This document shows, one piece after another, positions 8,192 to 16,946 of a DNA stretch of 64,000 bases; within the stretch, counting starts at the first letter, position 1, and every line of letters begins with the position of its first letter. Source of the stretch: Methylococcaceae bacterium (GTDB lineage Bacteria; Pseudomonadota; Gammaproteobacteria; Methylococcales; Methylomonadaceae); NCBI GenBank assembly GCA_016715325.1, contig JADKAL010000005.1, positions 168,255 through 232,254 on the forward strand. Reading direction: 5' to 3'. Both the position numbers and the translations under genes were made by a program. The notes under the pieces are model-generated. The model was given only the letters and a program-made list of their open reading frames with translations. It searched no databases and had not been told where the DNA came from.

Positions 8192-9891
8192 GCAAAATTA
8201 GTCGACAAGCCTATGCCGACATGTTCGGCCCGACAACCGGCGATAAAGTCCGTTTGGGCGATAGCGGCTTGATTTTAGAAGTGGAAGCGGATCGCACCGT
8301 GTACGGCGACGAAGTTAAATTCGGCGGCGGCAAAGTGATCCGCGACGGCATGGGGCAAAGTCAGCTCGATTCCTTATCCGCCGTTGATTTGGTCATCACC
8401 AATGCACTCATCGTCGATTACTGGGGCATAGTCAAAGCCGATGTCGGCATCAAAAACGGACGTATTGCGGGCATCGGCAAGGCCGGAAACCCCGATACCC
8501 AAGCCGGAGTTGATATTGTCATCGGTCCCGGTACGGAAATTATCGCCGGAGAAGGCCAAATTCTAACCGCTGGCGGTATCGACGCCCATATTCATTTTAT
8601 TTGCCCGCAACAAATCGACGAAGCGTTGATGTCCGGCGTTACCACCATGATCGGCGGCGGCACGGGTCCTGCAACCGGCACTAATGCCACCACTTGCACT
8701 CCCGGACCTTGGAACATTCATCACATGTTGCAGGCGTTGGATGGCTTCCCGATGAATTTCGGCTTATTGGGTAAAGGCAATGCCAGCTTGCCGTCGGCCT
8801 TGGAAGAACAAATTTGCGCCGGTGCGATGGGGCTGAAACTACACGAAGACTGGGGTACGACACCTGCCGCCATCGACTGTTGCTTGTACGTTGCCGACCA
8901 ATACGATGTGCAAGTCGCCATCCATACCGATACCTTGAACGAATCCGGCTTTGTTGAAGATACCTTTGCGGCTTTTAAAGGACGGACGATTCACACCTAC
9001 CATACTGAAGGCGCCGGCGGCGGTCATGCGCCGGATATTATCAAAGCCTGCGGCGAAAGTAATGTTTTACCTTCGTCGACCAATCCGACACGGCCATATA
9101 CTATCAATACCGTGGACGAGCATTTGGACATGCTTATGGTGTGCCACCATCTCGATCCAAGCATTGCCGAAGATGTTGCTTTTGCCGAATCGCGCATACG
9201 TCGGGAAACCATAGCCGCTGAAGACATACTGCACGACCTCGGCGCATTTTCCATGATTTCATCCGATTCCCAGGCGATGGGGCGGGTGGGCGAAGTAGTG
9301 ATTCGCACGTGGCAGACCGCACATAAGATGAAACTTCAGCGCGGTCCGTTAAAAGAAGATTCAAGCCGTAACGATAACTTTCGTATCAAACGCTATATTG
9401 CCAAATACACGATAAATCCGGCTATCAGTCACGGTATCGCGCATGAAGTCGGCTCGATTGAGGTCGGCAAACTGGCCGATCTTGTGCTGTGGCATCCGGC
9501 ATTTTTTGCCACTAAGCCCAGCCTGATTTTAAAAGGCGGTTTCATCGCCGCCGCGCCGATGGGCGATCCCAATGCGTCGATTCCAACCCCGCAACCGGTG
9601 CATTACCGGCCTATGTTCGGCGGTTTTGGTGCAGCAGCTTCATCGACGTCCCTGTTCTTTTTACCGAAGGTTGCTATCGAATACGATGTCGCTAACAAGC
9701 TAAAACTAAAAAAACAAATCGGAACGGTATACGGGACACGCACTATTGGTAAAAAAGATTTAATCCATAATCATTATCAACCTAAGATTGAAGTCGATTC
9801 CCAAACCTATGCGGTGCGCGCCGATGGCGAGTTATTGATCTGCGAACCGGCAACCGTTTTGCCTTTCGCTCAACGCTACTTTTTATTCTGA
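8188..9891 (+). CDS. ureC: Urease alpha (catalytic) subunit
   Basis: This 567-aa catalytic subunit carries every active-site residue at the same numbering as Klebsiella urease: His134 and His136 (IDAHIH), Lys217, the carbamylated bridging lysine ([11 protein letters not shown]), His219, His246 (AIHTDT), His272 ([10 protein letters not shown]), His320 (MVCHH) and Asp360 (MISSD). The flap cysteine lies in the MVCHHL segment. The enzyme binds two nickel ions and hydrolyses urea. The gene overlaps ureB at its start and ureE at its stop. It is full length and intact. Confidence 0.98.
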   Translation: MSKISRQAYADMFGPTTGDKVRLGDSGLILEVEADRTVYGDEVKFGGGKVIRDGMGQSQLDSLSAVDLVITNALIVDYWGIVKADVGIKNGRIAGIGKAGNPDTQAGVDIVIGPGTEIIAGEGQILTAGGIDAHIHFICPQQIDEALMSGVTTMIGGGTGPATGTNATTCTPGPWNIHHMLQALDGFPMNFGLLGKGNASLPSALEEQICAGAMGLKLHEDWGTTPAAIDCCLYVADQYDVQVAIHTDTLNESGFVEDTFAAFKGRTIHTYHTEGAGGGHAPDIIKACGESNVLPSSTNPTRPYTINTVDEHLDMLMVCHHLDPSIAEDVAFAESRIRRETIAAEDILHDLGAFSMISSDSQAMGRVGEVVIRTWQTAHKMKLQRGPLKEDSSRNDNFRIKRYIAKYTINPAISHGIAHEVGSIEVGKLADLVLWHPAFFATKPSLILKGGFIAAAPMGDPNASIPTPQPVHYRPMFGGFGAAASSTSLFFLPKVAIEYDVANKLKLKKQIGTVYGTRTIGKKDLIHNHYQPKIEVDSQTYAVRADGELLICEPATVLPFAQRYFLF

Positions 9892-10331
9892 TGATGTTGA
9901 AATTAACCGAACTCGACTCCGACAACGAGACCGCAAACACAGATGAAGTGGTCACCTTACCTTTTGAATACCGGCAAAAAAGCCGCTTATTGAGCCGAAC
10001 CGACCAAGGCACCCAAATCGGAATTTTTTTGCCGCGCGGGCAAACCTTGCGTCACGGCTTAGTGTTGACCGGGCAGGATAAAATACGCGTGCGGATCAGT
10101 GCCGCGCCTGAAGCCTTATCAGTCGTATGTACTGACGATAACTTGCTATTCGCACGTGCGTGTTATCACTTGGGCAACCGGCATATTCCGTTGCAAATTT
10201 TACCGGGCGAATTGCGCTTTATCACCGATCATGTACTGGATCAGATGCTAATGGGTTTGGGCTTAACGGTAAGACATGCTTTATTGCCGTTTGAACCGGA
10301 GCACGGCGCTTATCATTCACATGGTCACTGA
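9891..10331 (+). CDS. ureE: Urease accessory protein UreE (nickel chaperone)
   Basis: This 146-aa nickel metallochaperone hands nickel to UreG. It has an N-terminal region with RTDQGTQIGIFLPRG, a central metal-binding stretch ARACYHLGNRHIPLQI, and a short His-containing tail (EPEHGAYHSHGH). The start overlaps the ureC stop; an ATG one codon later (9894) is equally possible. The tail has four His residues but is far shorter than the polyhistidine tail of Klebsiella UreE, so nickel storage capacity is probably modest. Confidence 0.93.
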   Translation: MMLKLTELDSDNETANTDEVVTLPFEYRQKSRLLSRTDQGTQIGIFLPRGQTLRHGLVLTGQDKIRVRISAAPEALSVVCTDDNLLFARACYHLGNRHIPLQILPGELRFITDHVLDQMLMGLGLTVRHALLPFEPEHGAYHSHGH

Positions 10332-10995
10332 CCTTAACCTATTACGGCTAATGCAACTGGTCAGCCCCGGTTTGCCCATCGGGATGTTCAGTTATTCCCA
10401 AGGCTTAGAAAGTGCGGTCGCGGACGGCTGGGTGACGAATGCAGAGGAAACTAGAGAATGGCTAAGTGGAATGCTGCATAACGGTTTGTCTTGTATCGAT
10501 TTGCCGATTTTAGACCGCCTGTACAGCGCCTGGGAACAGGACAAACCGGATCAGGTTAACTACTGGAGCCAACAATTAATCGCCTACCGGGAAAGCGCCG
10601 AATTACGATTAGAAGACAGGTTATGCGGGCAAGCCTTGGCGCGTTTATTAGTATCGTTAGATTATGGCGATATGCAAAACTGGAGTCGTCATCGCGACAC
10701 TACGTTAGCCGGTATTTTCAGCTATATCGCCGTGCAATGGTGCATACCCAAACAACAGGCCCTGCTCGGTTATTGCTGGAGCTGGCTTGAAAACCAGGTT
10801 TTGTGCGCGGTTAAACTCGTCCCATTAGGTCAGGTTGCCGGTCAACGATTACTTGTTGAATTAACCGAGGAAATCCCAGTTTTGGTCGCTTCCGCATTAA
10901 GCTGCAATGACGGTGAAATCGGCGGCAGCGCCTTCAGTTTGGCATTAGCCAGCAGCCGACATGAAATGCAGTATTCAAGGTTGTTTAGGTCGTGA
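10321..10995 (+). CDS. ureF: Urease accessory protein UreF
   Basis: UreF acts as the GTPase gate of the UreDFG activation complex. I place the start at ATG 10321 (MVTDLNLLRLMQLVSPGLP), overlapping ureE by 11 bases, because UreF proteins begin just before the LLRLMQL..GLPIGMFSYSQGLE motif; the ATG at 10276 lies deep inside ureE. The protein is 224 aa, the normal length, and ends in the conserved alpha-helical domain. It is the last gene before the foreign-looking insertion at 11076 that separates it from ureG. Confidence 0.93.
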   Translation: MVTDLNLLRLMQLVSPGLPIGMFSYSQGLESAVADGWVTNAEETREWLSGMLHNGLSCIDLPILDRLYSAWEQDKPDQVNYWSQQLIAYRESAELRLEDRLCGQALARLLVSLDYGDMQNWSRHRDTTLAGIFSYIAVQWCIPKQQALLGYCWSWLENQVLCAVKLVPLGQVAGQRLLVELTEEIPVLVASALSCNDGEIGGSAFSLALASSRHEMQYSRLFRS

Positions 10996-11075
10996 TTTTG
11001 AGAATATCCTGACGGGAGATATCATATTGCTTAAATAAAATGCTTTGGAACGTAAAATCCAACAATATTGATTAA

Positions 11076-11897
11076 ATGAATTTAAATCAAATTCCGTTTG
11101 GACTTTTATTAACTTCGAATGAGCTAGTTGATGTATCTGATGTTGAGTCAGGTAAAAACTGCAAATGTATCTGTCCGTCATGTAAAACACCATTAATCGC
11201 TAGGCAGGGCAGTATTAAAGTTTGGCATTTTGCCCATGCAAGTAAAAATGTATATGAGAAAACGGAAAATGAATGCGACTTTTCTTTTTATATCTCAGTA
11301 CGTTTGATGGCTAAGCAGTTGATAAATGAGAAATTAACTCTAACTTTGCCTGAATTTTATGACACTATTGAGTTAAGAGAGGATAGGTTCGGCAATATAG
11401 TTAAAGATAAGTTTCTCGTTACTGAGGAGAAAGAGATTTCAATAACAGACATTAAGATTGAAACGAACTTTTTTGGAATAATTGTAGATTTAGTTGGCAA
11501 TATTGAAGGTTATAACTTTGTTGTTTATTTTGTTCATCCAGGCAGGAAGGTACCGCCAGAATTATCTCTTCTTGATAACAGAAAGTGCGGTGTAATCTCT
11601 GTGGATTTTTCTTCATTGCCAGAGTTATTTATAAAAGCGAGACGTGAAGGAACTTCATACAAGGAAGCATTAATGAGATTTTTATCTCATGAAAAAGAAT
11701 CAAAAAAGTGGATTTTCCATCCTAATTTTCAAAGGGCAAAAGCTAATGCTATAGAAGCTCTTAAACGACGTTTTGAAAATGAAAGAAAGCTAGCCAAGTT
11801 CACTTGTGTAATGTGTAAAGTAGATTGGGATGGATTTATACAGGGTGGAAATATCTGTCCAAAATGCGGAGATCATTTATATAGCAAACAAATTTGA
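11076..11897 (+). CDS. CoiA-like protein with two zinc ribbons, inserted between ureF and ureG
   Basis: This 273-aa protein has an N-terminal zinc ribbon of the competence CoiA type (CICPSCKTPLIARQGSIKVW, then HFAHAS, about residues 29-55). A middle region is rich in beta-strands (KIETNFFGIIVDLVG, about 125-145). A second C-terminal ribbon (CVMCKVDWDGF then CPKCGDHLY) closes the protein. CoiA-like proteins are linked to nuclease activity and DNA processing; its role here is unknown. Base composition is visibly more AT-rich than the urease genes and no clear Shine-Dalgarno precedes the ATG. It breaks the usual ureFG adjacency and ends in its own hairpin, both signs of later insertion. The middle shows no certain catalytic motif. 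Confidence 0.7.
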   Translation: MNLNQIPFGLLLTSNELVDVSDVESGKNCKCICPSCKTPLIARQGSIKVWHFAHASKNVYEKTENECDFSFYISVRLMAKQLINEKLTLTLPEFYDTIELREDRFGNIVKDKFLVTEEKEISITDIKIETNFFGIIVDLVGNIEGYNFVVYFVHPGRKVPPELSLLDNRKCGVISVDFSSLPELFIKARREGTSYKEALMRFLSHEKESKKWIFHPNFQRAKANAIEALKRRFENERKLAKFTCVMCKVDWDGFIQGGNICPKCGDHLYSKQI

Positions 11898-11931
11898 TTG
11901 TTTATACGTAATTCGTAGAAACAATCAAATT
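11891..11931 (+). terminator. Terminator-like hairpin after the CoiA-like gene
   Basis: A perfect 13-base inverted repeat (11891-11903 with 11919-11931) encloses a 15-base loop. It overlaps the stop codon of the CoiA-like gene. The stem is AT-rich and no long T-run follows. It could stop transcription before ureG, which would then need its own promoter in 11932-12027. Confidence 0.6.
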
Positions 11932-11959
11932 GTATCGAATCACTGGATCGGTGCGGTTT

Positions 11960-11985
11960 GCATTCCCGAGAGTAGTATGGGAACG
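11960..11985. repeat. REP-like palindrome upstream of ureG
   Basis: The sequence GCATTCCC, a 10-12 base spacer, then GGGAACG resembles the CGTTCCC..GGGAATGC palindromes dispersed in gammaproteobacterial intergenic DNA. It lies in the short gap between the inserted gene and ureG, and may mark the edge of the inserted segment. Confidence 0.45.
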
Positions 11986-12027
11986 ATAAAATTAACCAAT
12001 ATAAAGTAAGTAAAACCGAGATAACCC

Positions 12028-12642
12028 ATGAACGAAAAACACATTTTAAGAGTCGGTATCGGCGGACCGGTCGGTTCCGGTAAAACCGCGTTGGTGGATG
12101 CCTTATGTAAAGGTATGCGCGATCAATTTGAAATCGGCGTGGTCACTAACGATATTTACACGCGTGAAGACCAACAATTCCTCATCCGAAGCCAAGCTCT
12201 GCCGGAAGAACGTATTTTAGGCGTAGAAACCGGCGGTTGTCCGCATACCGCCATTCGTGAAGATGCCTCCATGAATCTGGCGGCGGTCGATGAATTAAGT
12301 CAGCGCTTCGATAATCTCGACTTCATCATGGTCGAGAGCGGCGGCGACAACTTGAGCGCCACTTTCAGCCCGGAGCTCGCCGATCTTACCATCTATGTCA
12401 TCGATGTCAGCGCGGGCGATAAAATCCCGCGCAAAGGCGGGCCCGGTATCACACGATCCGATTTGCTGGTCATCAATAAAATCGACTTAGCGCCTCACGT
12501 CGGCGCATCTTTGGACGTCATGGATCGCGATGCCAAAAAGATGCGCGGCGAGCGTCCGTTCGTTTTCAGTAATTTAAAAACAGGCACCGGACTTAACGAT
12601 ATTATGGGTTTTATCGTTGAGAAAGGAATGTTGGTTAATTGA
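12028..12642 (+). CDS. ureG: Urease accessory GTPase UreG
   Basis: This 204-aa SIMIBI-class GTPase drives nickel insertion into urease. It has the P-loop [11 protein letters not shown] (about residues 10-20), the switch region [12 protein letters not shown], the nickel-binding Cys71-Pro72-His73 motif ([12 protein letters not shown]), [17 protein letters not shown] and the G4 motif NKIDLAP. It is complete and normal in length. Unlike most ureG genes it does not directly follow ureF. Over 1 kb with the CoiA-like gene and a hairpin intervenes, so it may have its own promoter. Confidence 0.97.
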   Translation: MNEKHILRVGIGGPVGSGKTALVDALCKGMRDQFEIGVVTNDIYTREDQQFLIRSQALPEERILGVETGGCPHTAIREDASMNLAAVDELSQRFDNLDFIMVESGGDNLSATFSPELADLTIYVIDVSAGDKIPRKGGPGITRSDLLVINKIDLAPHVGASLDVMDRDAKKMRGERPFVFSNLKTGTGLNDIMGFIVEKGMLVN

Positions 12643-12693
12643 AATCCCGTTAAGTGTTTGTGACGGCTATGTTAACGTTTAGCCATAAATCGC

Positions 12694-13956
12694 TTAAGAT
12701 TTTGAGGGTAATTGTCGTGCTAGCAATCGAACCGGATGTATCACTTTATCGTTAACTTTATTTAGAAAGAGTGCGCAACCGAAATTACTGCTCGCCACTA
12801 AATCTGCGTTTGAATCGTCAATGAGCTGAATCTTTTTTTGTCGTAAAGCGGCGGCGTTTTCCGGATGCGTAAGCATATAACTTCCGCCTGCGCCGCAACA
12901 GAGGTGATTATCCGGTAGCGATCTGATATTCAGTCCCGGTATTTTTTCCAGCAATTTGTAAGTTGTTTGCTGATTTTTTAGAACATTACGCTGACTGCAT
13001 GGTTCGTGGACGGCAATTTTTAAGTGAGCCGGGTTGAGTTTTAAATCTTCGGGCCACTGTTTTAGAAGAAAATCGTTTAAATCAAACAGATGTTGCGTGA
13101 AGCTTTCGGCTGCTTGACTATCGGTATGCCTATATTCATTTAACATAGCACCGCAACCGGTCGCGGTGTAAATGACGGCATCTAACTGCATTGAACTGAA
13201 GACCTTTAGATTATTGCCGATTAATTGTTCGGCGGATCGTCCGTTATGTTGGTGGATTGCGCCGCAACAACTTTGTTCGGTCGGTATGAAAACGTCAAAA
13301 CCGATAGTCGTTAAAAAGTTAACGACGTCTTTTAATGTATCCCGGTCGAAATGTTCGGCAATACAGCCGGTAAATAATCCTACACGGCCACGAACAATTA
13401 GAGTTTTGCTCGGATAATATGGTTTTAACTGGTGTAAAGCCGGTTCTACAAGTAAGGCCTCCGCTTCCGCCAAGCCGAATCTTTTCAACAATCCGCTTTT
13501 ACGCAGCGGTTTCCAGATACCGGATTTAAAATAAATGCACGCTAACGGCATTAGGCGAGTCAGCCATTGTTTATGTTCGATAAACCAGAAAGCGATTTTT
13601 GCTAATAGACTTGGCGGACGGGCCAATTGCCGTTGCGTTTCGTCGAATAACTCGCCGTATGCCATTTTGCTCGGGCAAACCGGTTCGCAAGCTCGGCATT
13701 GCAGGCAATTATCCAGATGTTCTTGCTCTTCCGTTGTGATAGCTTGATTGTAGTTAAGGATTTTATCGATGGTGCGAATGCGATAGCGCGGCGTTTCCGC
13801 TTCCTTTTTAAAGAGGCTATAGGTTGGGCAGCTATTGAGGCAAAGGCCGCAGCGCATGCAATCGCTGGCGGAAGGAAGATAAAATTTCGAGCCGATGTTA
13901 TCGTTCTGCGATAGACCAAAATCCATGTTTCCATAATTTAGGTCGTCAAAGTCCAT
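12694..13956 (-). CDS. GlcF-like Fe-S protein with two CCG domains, at the end of the nif cluster
   Basis: This 420-aa protein is laid out like the glycolate oxidase Fe-S subunit GlcF. It has two 4Fe-4S motifs (CMRCGLCLNSCPTYS near residue 35 and CLQCRACEPVCPSKM near 87) and two CCG domains (FTGCIAEHF ... EQSCCGAIHQHNG and HEPCSQRNVL ... DNHLCCGAGGSYM). No GlcD or GlcE flavoprotein gene is adjacent. It is the last gene of a minus-strand run that begins with nifE and starts one base after the 147-aa gene. A role as an electron-transfer partner in nitrogen fixation is inferred from context; it may equally be a true glycolate or lactate oxidase subunit. Confidence 0.8.
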   Translation of the reverse strand: MDFDDLNYGNMDFGLSQNDNIGSKFYLPSASDCMRCGLCLNSCPTYSLFKKEAETPRYRIRTIDKILNYNQAITTEEQEHLDNCLQCRACEPVCPSKMAYGELFDETQRQLARPPSLLAKIAFWFIEHKQWLTRLMPLACIYFKSGIWKPLRKSGLLKRFGLAEAEALLVEPALHQLKPYYPSKTLIVRGRVGLFTGCIAEHFDRDTLKDVVNFLTTIGFDVFIPTEQSCCGAIHQHNGRSAEQLIGNNLKVFSSMQLDAVIYTATGCGAMLNEYRHTDSQAAESFTQHLFDLNDFLLKQWPEDLKLNPAHLKIAVHEPCSQRNVLKNQQTTYKLLEKIPGLNIRSLPDNHLCCGAGGSYMLTHPENAAALRQKKIQLIDDSNADLVASSNFGCALFLNKVNDKVIHPVRLLARQLPSKS

Positions 13957-13957
13957 C

Positions 13958-14401
13958 TCAGGACTCCATGACCTTTACATAAGCACGTCTTAGCAATTCC
14001 ATTTCCGTTGGCGGGCGTCCGCGTAATTCCGGTAATGTTCTTAACCTATAACCTAACGTTTGCATCAACTTATGCGGGGGATCGAGTAGCTTAAAGCGCG
14101 CCATATAAACGGTTATGATGCCTTTCGGTGTATCGACATATTCGCAATAGCCCGCTTCGCCGACCAGTAAATCGTTATCCAGGTTCAACAGCTGATTTAC
14201 GCCTTGCACCAATACGGCAGGATGTACGCTGACTTTACTGCTATAACCGGATTCCTCTTGCAATATGCTCGACAAAGGCGGTAGCGGTTCCGGTAAGCAG
14301 ACGCTGCCGTTTTCATGCTGGGCAAACAGAGTCAGCGCACTGATGTCGCCTTTGTAATATAGCAGCAAGCTATGGTTTTGGAATTCGTTAGGAAGCACCA
14401 T
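13958..14401 (-). CDS. Conserved-looking 147-aa protein of unknown function in the nif tail
   Basis: I do not recognise a family. The protein is soluble with no signal peptide. Its middle (VLVQGVNQLLNLDNDLLVGE) and the basic C-terminus (LGYRLRTLPELRGRPPTEME) look folded and typical of a conserved gene. It is tightly packed, with one base between its stop and the GlcF-like start and 9 bases after the DUF364 gene, so it is almost certainly co-transcribed with them. Function is unknown; a role in nitrogenase metal or redox supply is only a guess from position. Confidence 0.75.
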   Translation of the reverse strand: MVLPNEFQNHSLLLYYKGDISALTLFAQHENGSVCLPEPLPPLSSILQEESGYSSKVSVHPAVLVQGVNQLLNLDNDLLVGEAGYCEYVDTPKGIITVYMARFKLLDPPHKLMQTLGYRLRTLPELRGRPPTEMELLRRAYVKVMES

Positions 14402-14410
14402 GAAACCTAC

Positions 14411-15382
14411 TTATCCGGTTAATTTATTATCATCGCCGTATATATCCCATAAGCCTTTATAGCTGCTATCCATTCTCGATAATCGCGTATTGGTAAGCTC
14501 AAGCAATGGATAGCCGGGAAAACGAGATCGATTTCCTTCGCCGTACCACGCATCCATCCGTTGAGTAAGCCGACCTTTTTCAGCGGCGCAATCGGCAATT
14601 TGTTGTTTTAACCAATTCAGGGAAACTTGCGAACTCAGTTCGGCGATTCGATAACGTAAGCCGTGGTTAAATATTCGTTTACCCCCGCCTTCAGCTACGG
14701 TTCGATATAGGATTTCGCCATCGGTCACTTCCACACCGGCTAAGTAATCGATACCGAACTCATGCAACTGCGGCAGCCAGGGTGTGGTTGGACCCATCAA
14801 TACGGTTTTTGCATCGGTAGCCAATTCCGCCAATCGGGGAAAGGTTTTATTGGGGATGGAACTGGCGGTTAAAAATACCCAATCTGCCTTGGGAATTAGA
14901 TATTCGCAGGCGGCATCCGGGTAGTCGTCGCTTCCTGTTTGCTTCTCGAGTATTTTTAGTTCTATTTGATCTTGATAACGTTCAATGCCAGGGTAACGTC
15001 CGATAACTACCACCTTTTTACCGGTTAATTGCGGCAAAAAATAGTCGAATACGGCAAGGTTGGCTTGTTCGCCGGTATTATCCAGTCCTATGGAATCCGG
15101 TATCGCCCTAGCATTGATACAACTGTTTATAGCCGACATTGCCACACTGGCTTGGTAGGGTTCCCATTCGAGAATCCAGGCGGCAAGATCGATAAGCGGT
15201 TTTCCTGCCAAATCGCCGGACCAGGATAAGGTACGGGTAGCAAATTGCGGACTCATGCTAAGCCCGATACTGTTACCGCTTTGGCACAGAGTCCATACCA
15301 GACCGATTAAAATGCGGTCGGCTACCGCATCGGCACTGCAATAATCCAATAGCAACTCATAAATCCGTTTAGGGTTATCCAT
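14411..15382 (-). CDS. DUF364-type Rossmann-like protein (putative metal chelation)
   Basis: This 323-aa protein resembles the DUF4213/DUF364 family. The N-terminal part (about 1-115) contains IGLSMSPQFATRTLSWSGDL. The C-terminal Rossmann-like part (about 120-245) starts KKVVVIGRYPG and includes ADWVFLTASSIPNKTFPRL and VLMGPTTPWLPQL. Family members are described as putative heavy-metal chelation proteins. Within a nif cluster it could help with molybdenum, iron or cofactor precursor supply; this is inference. It lies 5 bases after the 127-aa gene, in the same operon. An extra C-terminal segment (about 250-323) follows the family domain. Confidence 0.75.
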   Translation of the reverse strand: MDNPKRIYELLLDYCSADAVADRILIGLVWTLCQSGNSIGLSMSPQFATRTLSWSGDLAGKPLIDLAAWILEWEPYQASVAMSAINSCINARAIPDSIGLDNTGEQANLAVFDYFLPQLTGKKVVVIGRYPGIERYQDQIELKILEKQTGSDDYPDAACEYLIPKADWVFLTASSIPNKTFPRLAELATDAKTVLMGPTTPWLPQLHEFGIDYLAGVEVTDGEILYRTVAEGGGKRIFNHGLRYRIAELSSQVSLNWLKQQIADCAAEKGRLTQRMDAWYGEGNRSRFPGYPLLELTNTRLSRMDSSYKGLWDIYGDDNKLTG

Positions 15383-15387
15383 TGCGA

Positions 15388-15771
15388 TTATTCGGGCATT
15401 TCAAGCAGTTTGGGTTCGGTCTTGATATTTTGCTCGTTGCCCCAGGCATTAATGGCCTCGACAAAATAACGGGCTTTTTTGGGGTGCGGCAAGACGATAT
15501 CGTATTCGGCGTAAAAGCTGCCGTCGCCATGAAACCGAAGCTGACCGATGCGTTGTTGCTTGGCATCATACCAATAGCCGACCAAATCCTGGCTTTGCGT
15601 ATAAGGATCGGTGACGACGTTAAAGGCTGCCTCGCTGTAGATGGGGACTTTTATCTTCATCGGATCGGAAAATCCGAGTTTGATGATATTTTCCATGATC
15701 TTTTTACAGATTGCCTGACCGAAAGTCCGTTTCTGTTCGCTGAGTTGCTTTATATCGTTATCAGTCGTCAT
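15388..15771 (-). CDS. 127-aa protein of unknown function in the nif tail
   Basis: This is a soluble protein of unknown family. The N-terminal half is helical (KRTFGQAICKKIMENIIKLG). The C-terminal half contains a possible small beta-domain (LVGYWYDAKQQRIGQLRFHG, then FYAEYDIVLPHPKKARYFVE). Its start overlaps the stop of the TPR-like gene by 4 bases (ATGA), indicating translational coupling. It has no cysteine cluster that would suggest an Fe-S role. Its job in nitrogen fixation is unknown. Confidence 0.75.
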   Translation of the reverse strand: MTTDNDIKQLSEQKRTFGQAICKKIMENIIKLGFSDPMKIKVPIYSEAAFNVVTDPYTQSQDLVGYWYDAKQQRIGQLRFHGDGSFYAEYDIVLPHPKKARYFVEAINAWGNEQNIKTEPKLLEMPE

Positions 15772-16271
15772 GATGACTCCTCAACGGCTTCGGCCAAACT
15801 TCTAATCACCGATGCGCCGCAGCGATCCTCCGGATCGAGATCTTGCAGCAACGTTAAAATGACTTGCGCTTCAATATCTTGTTGTTTACGTAACTTAACA
15901 AAGGCCAGCGCCTTTAAGGTATAGAGATAGTACAAACCGATTTCGTTGGCACACAAGTCCCATTTCAACGGCTGTCGTGCCAGACGCCTGAAATCGCTCG
16001 GAAAACCGCCTTGGCGAGCCGCTTCTTCCAAGGCGGCACGTATTTCACTTTCGGCGTCATGCAACCGCTTATGATGAAAATAAAACTTATACAGCGCAAA
16101 GTAAGTTTGCAAGCAGCTTCGGTCGGTTTGTTTGGCCAGCTTAAACAACTGTTCTGCCTGACCAAAATCGGAACGATTTGCCGCAACTGCTTGCTGTAAC
16201 AAGTTATTGACTGCTGAAGGAATATGCGGGCTGAAAAGTACGCGCTCTTCGAATTCGCTTACCGGCAGCAT
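15768..16271 (-). CDS. TPR-like helical protein in the nif tail
   Basis: This 167-aa protein is almost entirely helical, with TPR-like pairs: AEQLFKLAKQTDRSCLQTYF, then LYKFYFHHKRLHDAESEIRA. LYYLYTLKALAFVKLRKQQD follows, with LLQDLDPEDRCGASVIRSLA near the end. TPR folds usually bind other proteins, so it may scaffold a nif-related complex. It follows the 2Fe-2S ferredoxin gene after 3 bases and overlaps the next gene by 4, so it belongs to the same operon. The exact function is unknown. Confidence 0.75.
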   Translation of the reverse strand: MLPVSEFEERVLFSPHIPSAVNNLLQQAVAANRSDFGQAEQLFKLAKQTDRSCLQTYFALYKFYFHHKRLHDAESEIRAALEEAARQGGFPSDFRRLARQPLKWDLCANEIGLYYLYTLKALAFVKLRKQQDIEAQVILTLLQDLDPEDRCGASVIRSLAEAVEESS

Positions 16272-16274
16272 TGA

Positions 16275-16598
16275 CTACCAAACCTCGACAGGCACTTGCA
16301 AGGCAGCAACCGGCGTGTTGCCCAGAAGATGTTGTTCGATAATTGTTTTCACATCCTCTTTGGTCACTTTCCCGTACATGATGCCCTCAGGATAAACCAG
16401 TACGCTCGTTCCGAAAGAGCAGGGTCCCATGCAACCGGTATTGGTCAAGCCAATTTTTTCGAACAAATTACGCGCTTGAATTTCGTTCATGAACTCGTTC
16501 ATCACTTCGGCGCAACCCGATGCAGAACAGGAACCGCGCGGATGTCCGGGCGGACGCGCCGGAGTACAAACAAAAACATGTTTTAGAGGGCGTGGCAT
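16275..16598 (-). CDS. Thioredoxin-like [2Fe-2S] ferredoxin
   Basis: This 107-aa protein belongs to the thioredoxin-like 2Fe-2S ferredoxin family. Cys residues occur at FVCTPARPPGHPRGSCSASG and again in TNTGCMGPCSFGTSVLVYPE, matching the family spacing of two Cys early and two in a GCxGPC-type loop. Such ferredoxins are frequent in nif clusters and are thought to donate electrons or serve in cofactor maturation. It is complete and lies 22 bases downstream of fdxB. Confidence 0.88.
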   Translation of the reverse strand: MPRPLKHVFVCTPARPPGHPRGSCSASGCAEVMNEFMNEIQARNLFEKIGLTNTGCMGPCSFGTSVLVYPEGIMYGKVTKEDVKTIIEQHLLGNTPVAALQVPVEVW

Positions 16599-16620
16599 GT
16601 AAGCTCCTTATTTTCAATAA

Positions 16621-16935
16621 TTAAGCCGCTGCTTTATGTTCATGGGTAAAACAATCCTTCGGACAAACCTTCGAGCAAGCTTCGCAGCCGATACAGTCGG
16701 CGGCATTTTTCAGACTCATCACCATCGTGTTGTCGTCGTCTTCAAAGTCGCCGTAGTCGTCGTCAAATTCTTCAGCGTCGAATGCCTCGTCTTTGTCGAT
16801 CAAATCAAAAACGTCGCGCGGACAAACTTTAAAACAGCGTCCGCAGCCGATGCAGGTGCGTTGATTTAAATCAGTGACATAGGCCGGGGTCCATTCAGTT
16901 CCGCCAAAGGTAACGCCGGTGACAAAATCGCTCAT
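16621..16935 (-). CDS. fdxB: Nif-specific ferredoxin III, 2[4Fe-4S]
   Basis: This 104-aa ferredoxin has two CxxCxxCxxxC clusters, CIGCGRCFKVCPRDVFDL and CIGCEACSKVCPKDCF. An acidic stretch between them (FDAEEFDDDYGDFEDDDN) marks the nif-associated FdxB/ferredoxin III type. It is a likely electron carrier for nitrogenase or cofactor synthesis. It lies between the CCE_0567-type gene and the 2Fe-2S ferredoxin in the nif operon. The frame is intact. Confidence 0.92.
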   Translation of the reverse strand: MSDFVTGVTFGGTEWTPAYVTDLNQRTCIGCGRCFKVCPRDVFDLIDKDEAFDAEEFDDDYGDFEDDDNTMVMSLKNAADCIGCEACSKVCPKDCFTHEHKAAA

Positions 16936-16946
16936 GATGGATCTCC

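Noticed and set aside
12643..12693. Bidirectional terminator between ureG and the GlcF-like gene
   Set aside because: Only a five-base stem (GGCTA..TAGCC) with no T-run is visible, too weak to call.
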